Source of the DNA: Candidatus Eiseniibacteriota bacterium
GTDB taxonomy: Bacteria > Arandabacterota > Arandabacteria > JAGLYR01
DNA length: 11,207 bases
NCBI GenBank assembly: GCA_023132135.1
Contig: JAGLYR010000136.1
Location: 1 to 11,207, forward strand
Direction of reading: 5' to 3'
The notes under the pieces are model-generated. The model ran no database searches. It was not told where the DNA came from and worked only from the letters and a program-made list of their open reading frames with translations. Made by a program: the position numbers and the translations under genes. Shown here in pieces: positions 9,095 to 11,207 of the stretch (position 1 is the stretch's first letter; each line of letters opens with the position of its first letter).

Positions 9095-9176
9095 GTTCTG
9101 ATGCCCTTTTCCGTCGAAAGCATTTGCCCGTCCGCTCATCGTGTCCTACCATATGACATTAGGAGGATGCGGGACC

Positions 9177-10532
9177 GTGAGCAGGAACTCATCAGAATTG
9201 CCTTCCCCAACGCACGGCGATGTGATACTCAACTCCATCGCCGATGGGGTGTTCACCGTGGATCTGGACTGGAACATCACCTTCTTCAACAGTGCCGCCG
9301 AACGCATCACGGGAATATCCCGTGATCAGGCCATCGGACAGAGATGCTTCGATGTTTTTCGGGCCAGCATCTGCGAGACGGCGTGTGCGTTGAGACAGAC
9401 CATCGATGGGGACAAGGAGATCATTGATCTGAAAGCGAACATCATGAATGCCGCCGGCGAAACAATCCCAATCAGTATCAGTACGGCGGTTCTGCGGGAC
9501 GAAGCGGGAGACGTGGTCGGCGGGGTGGAGACCTTCCGGGACCTGTCGGCCATAGAGGCGCTTCGGAAGGAAATCACGAAGGAATACACTTTCGAGGACA
9601 TCATCAGCAAGAACCGGGACATCCGGCGGATCTTTGATGTCCTCCCGGACATTGCCCAGAGCGAAAGCACAGTGCTGATTGAGGGACCCAGTGGTTCGGG
9701 GAAGGAACTCTTCGCTCGCGCGATCCACAACTTGAGCCCCCGCAAGGACGGCCCGTATGTGGTCGTCAACTGTGGCGCTCTTCCGGATACGCTGCTCGAG
9801 TCAGAACTCTTTGGCCATGTCAGGGGAGCCTTCACCGATGCGCGGAGCGATAGGGACGGCCGCTTTGCCAGGGCATCGGGAGGCACAATCTTCCTGGATG
9901 AGATCGGGGATACTTCCAGCGCTCTTCAGGTGCGTCTTCTCCGGGTGCTCCAGGAGAGAGAGTATGAACGGCTTGGGAGCTCGGATACCGTGAAAGCAGA
10001 CGTCCGCGTGATCGCAGCAAGTAACCGGAAACTCTCCGAGCTCCTGGCCGGTGGAGTTTTCCGGGAGGATCTCTACTTTCGGTTGAACGTGGTCAAGATC
10101 GTGCTGCCGCCGCTTGTGAATCGGAGGGAGGATATCCCCCTGCTCGTTGAGTATTTCGTCCGGCGCTTCAACCTGAGGCAGGGAAAGGAGATCCAGGGGG
10201 TCTCGGGTGAGGTGATGGATGTTCTGATGGCGTACGGCTATCCCGGCAACGTCCGTGAACTGGAGAACATCATAGAACACGCTTTCGTCCTGTGCCGGGG
10301 TCACGAGATCGAGGTCGGACACCTGCCCGGCGAGATCCGGTTGGTCCCCGCCGAGCGCCCGGAGAAAACCAGGCATTTCGGCGAGAACCCCCTGCAACAG
10401 GCCGAAGCCATTGCCATACTTGAGGCCCTGCGCAAGCACGGAGGCCACAGACGTTTAGCGGCTGCTGAGCTGGGCATCGACAAGACGACCCTCTGGCGGA
10501 AGATGAAGAAACTGGAAATCACATATCCCTAG
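9177..10532 (+). CDS. PAS-containing sigma-54-dependent transcriptional activator
   Basis: The 451-residue product is a bacterial enhancer-binding protein that would drive open-complex formation by RNA polymerase-sigma-54 using ATP. Residues 15-125 form a PAS domain with three cysteines in RCFDVFRASICETACALR (Cys57, Cys66, Cys70), a spacing that could hold a metal or iron-sulfur cluster. The AAA+ domain (140-370) has Walker A GPSGSGKE (170-177), Walker B GTIFLDE (236-242), arginine-finger region FREDLYFR (296-303) and GNVRELENII (357-366). The sigma-54-contact loop is GAFTDA (217-222), with Asp for the usual Gly. The C-terminus is a Fis-type helix-turn-helix (RRLAAAELGIDKTTLWRKMK). There is no receiver domain. 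GTG at 9177 is chosen because AGGAGG (9161-9166) lies ten bases upstream; an in-frame GTG at 9141 and ATG at 9153 have no ribosome site. The gene is divergent from the nfnAB operon and 227 bp upstream of the PF02579 gene, whose sigma-54 promoter is its most likely target. Confidence 0.93.
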   Translation: MSRNSSELPSPTHGDVILNSIADGVFTVDLDWNITFFNSAAERITGISRDQAIGQRCFDVFRASICETACALRQTIDGDKEIIDLKANIMNAAGETIPISISTAVLRDEAGDVVGGVETFRDLSAIEALRKEITKEYTFEDIISKNRDIRRIFDVLPDIAQSESTVLIEGPSGSGKELFARAIHNLSPRKDGPYVVVNCGALPDTLLESELFGHVRGAFTDARSDRDGRFARASGGTIFLDEIGDTSSALQVRLLRVLQEREYERLGSSDTVKADVRVIAASNRKLSELLAGGVFREDLYFRLNVVKIVLPPLVNRREDIPLLVEYFVRRFNLRQGKEIQGVSGEVMDVLMAYGYPGNVRELENIIEHAFVLCRGHEIEVGHLPGEIRLVPAERPEKTRHFGENPLQQAEAIAILEALRKHGGHRRLAAAELGIDKTTLWRKMKKLEITYP

Positions 10533-10570
10533 CCTGTATTATTCATGAATCCCTGCGGCGAGCGCGAAGG

Positions 10571-10584
10571 TTGCAATATTGCAA
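10571..10584. promoter_or_regulatory. Perfect 14-bp palindrome, candidate activator (UAS) site
   Basis: TTGCAATATTGCAA is a perfect inverted repeat between the activator gene and the PF02579 gene. Its centre is about 125 bp upstream of the -24 element and 150 bp upstream of the predicted start, within the usual range for enhancer sites of sigma-54 activators. Fis-type helix-turn-helix dimers bind such dyads. Binding by the neighbouring activator is inferred. Confidence 0.55.
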
Positions 10585-10601
10585 GCAATGGCGGGCCAGC
10601 G

Positions 10602-10617
10602 ATCGCGTTTCCGCGAT
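10602..10617. other. Short inverted repeat after the activator gene
   Basis: ATCGCG (10602-10607) and CGCGAT (10612-10617) flank TTTC, giving a 6-bp stem. It follows the activator stop by 70 bp without a T-run, so it could be a weak terminator or a protein site. Two further perfect palindromes lie nearby: ATTCATGAAT (10541-10550) and GTGAGCTCAC (10641-10650). Confidence 0.35.
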
Positions 10618-10701
10618 ACCTCCGGTCTGAACGGACTGCCGTGAGCTCACTAACCTCCGATGCTGCAATCGATTCCCTTAGTTGCGATGGGTCGGCATCG
10701 G

Positions 10702-10717
10702 TGGCACGCTGGTTGCT
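10702..10717 (+). promoter_or_regulatory. Consensus sigma-54 (-24/-12) promoter
   Basis: TGGCACGCTGGTTGCT matches the sigma-54 consensus TGGCACG-N4-TTGCW at every defined position, with GG (10703-10704) and GC (10715-10716) ten bases apart. The predicted start is near 10728, about 32 nt before the ATG of the PF02579 gene. A sigma-54 activator is encoded directly upstream and a palindromic candidate enhancer lies at 10571-10584. Confidence 0.9.
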
Positions 10718-10759
10718 GTTTAATGATCTGGATGGAAAGAGGGAACCCTTGGAGTAACG

Positions 10760-11167
10760 ATGGTCATTGCAATTCCGATTTTTGGCAGCCGCGTCTCGCC
10801 CCGCTTCGACCACGCACAGGAACTTCTCCTGATCAAAGAGGCGGAGGGACGAGTCGTTGAGAGCAAGCGGGTTATCTTCGGGGACTCAGGTCCGCTCGAG
10901 CGGGTCGCCCGCCTTGCCGCTCTCCATACCAATGTGGTAATATGCGGAGGGATAAGCGGCTTCCTTGCGCGGCAACTGGCGTTCCGGGGGGTCCGGGTGT
11001 ATTCATGGGTGACGGGGGAGGCGGAAGATGCGCTCGGGTGCTTCCTGACCGGCCAGCTGGAAACGGGTTTGATGGCGGGCCCGAGAGGGCCATGCGGTCG
11101 TTGGAGATTGGGTCGTGGGGGGAGAGGCCGCGGTGGGCACCGCGGCCGCCGTGGACCTGGTGGATAG
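10760..11167 (+). CDS. NifX/NifB-like dinitrogenase iron-molybdenum cofactor family protein (PF02579) with Gly/Arg tail
   Basis: Residues 1-100 of this 135-residue product match the small PF02579 fold: an N-terminal strand with IAIPIFGSRVSPRFDHA (3-19), a central VVICGGISGFLARQLA (59-74), and a C-terminal VYSWVTGEAEDALGCFLTG (80-98). Characterised family members (NifX, the C-terminal part of NifB, the orange protein ORP of Desulfovibrio) bind or carry metal-sulfur cofactors; the CGG at 62-64 and Cys94 are possible ligands. Residues 107-135 are dominated by Gly and Arg with one Cys (112), a tail seen in some members. GGAG lies five bases before the ATG. The gene has its own consensus sigma-54 promoter and is likely the first gene of a transcript that may continue past the window; MinD/Mrp-type ATPases would be expected next if this is ORP-like. 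The cofactor it handles cannot be told from sequence. Confidence 0.85.
   Translation: MVIAIPIFGSRVSPRFDHAQELLLIKEAEGRVVESKRVIFGDSGPLERVARLAALHTNVVICGGISGFLARQLAFRGVRVYSWVTGEAEDALGCFLTGQLETGLMAGPRGPCGRWRLGRGGRGRGGHRGRRGPGG
11126..11147. repeat. GC-rich perfect inverted repeat within the Gly/Arg tail
   Basis: GGCCGCGGTG and CACCGCGGCC are separated by two bases, a perfect 10-bp dyad close to the 3' end of the PF02579 gene. It encodes part of the RGRGGHRGRRG tail. In RNA it would form a very stable hairpin 20 nt before the stop codon, without a following T-run. Confidence 0.6.
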
Positions 11168-11207
11168 CCCGCATTTCTCATCAGCGGGGGACAGCAGTAT
11201 TCCCCAA

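Larger units (their letters stand above)
8842..9176. other. Divergent intergenic region with repeat fragments
   Basis: This 335-bp gap separates the response-regulator operon (-) from the sigma-54 activator (+). It contains a candidate minus-strand sigma-54 promoter (8920-8935), a purine-rich stretch (about 8980-9030, CGCAGAGGAAGAAGAGCAG), a CCCTCTCCCTCTGGGTGAGG segment (9044-9063) of the type common in dispersed intergenic repeats, and the 13-mer shared with the heptamer repeat (9082-9094). A weak plus-strand sigma-70-like pair, TTGCCC (9124-9129) and TACCAT (9147-9152) with a 17-bp spacer, could start the activator transcript just before its ribosome site. I see no convincing gene here. Confidence 0.5.

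Noticed and set aside
9141-9176. Earlier in-frame starts of the sigma-54 activator (GTG 9141, ATG 9153)
   Set aside because: Neither has a Shine-Dalgarno sequence; AGGAGG at 9161-9166 points to GTG 9177.
11168-11207. Short inverted repeats (CCCGC/GCGGG, GGGGA/TCCCC) after the last gene
   Set aside because: The stems are only 5 bp, overlap each other, and the window ends before any T-run could be seen.

Overview
The window is GC-rich, densely coded bacterial DNA. The genes suggest an anaerobe or facultative anaerobe with ferredoxin- and NADPH-based metabolism: a fused NfnAB-type transhydrogenase, an [FeFe]-hydrogenase-like sensor kinase, an NADP-type glutamate dehydrogenase, and a sigma-54 activator next to a NifX/NifB-like (PF02579) protein. 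The phylum cannot be fixed from this sequence. A deltaproteobacterial or FCB-type lineage would fit, but that is a guess.

Layout. (1) Positions 1-210 hold no gene but carry two copies of a 35-bp repeat. (2) 211-2574 (+) encodes a membrane-anchored hybrid histidine kinase (2 TM, HisKA, HATPase, REC, REC, HPt). Its stop codon lies in a heptamer tandem repeat. A stem-loop at 2621-2654 separates it from the convergent gdhA. (3) 2670-4007 (-) is gdhA, which has its own sigma-70-like promoter. (4) 4110-8841 (-) is a tight three-gene operon, read right to left: a single-domain response regulator, an NfnA-NfnB fusion, and a cytoplasmic histidine kinase whose sensor half is a degenerate [FeFe]-hydrogenase domain between ferredoxin-like and FeS domains. 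The genes are 3 and 7 bp apart. (5) 8842-9176 is a divergent intergenic region with a candidate sigma-54 promoter for that operon and fragments of dispersed repeats. (6) 9177-10532 (+) encodes a PAS-AAA+-Fis sigma-54 activator with three cysteines in the PAS domain and GAFTDA in place of GAFTGA. (7) 10533-10759 contains a perfect 14-bp palindrome and a consensus sigma-54 promoter. (8) 10760-11167 (+) encodes a PF02579 protein with a Gly/Arg-rich tail; the transcript may continue past the window.

How the parts may work together (inference). The operon couples an enzyme that exchanges electrons among ferredoxin, NADH and NADPH to a two-component pair whose kinase appears to read an iron-sulfur cluster in a hydrogenase fold that has lost catalytic residues. 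GdhA downstream would consume NADPH. The divergent sigma-54 activator probably drives the PF02579 gene and possibly the nfn operon. The hydrogenase-derived sensor beside the Nfn fusion is the most unusual item; the activator/PF02579 pair resembles the Desulfovibrio orange-protein (ORP) arrangement.
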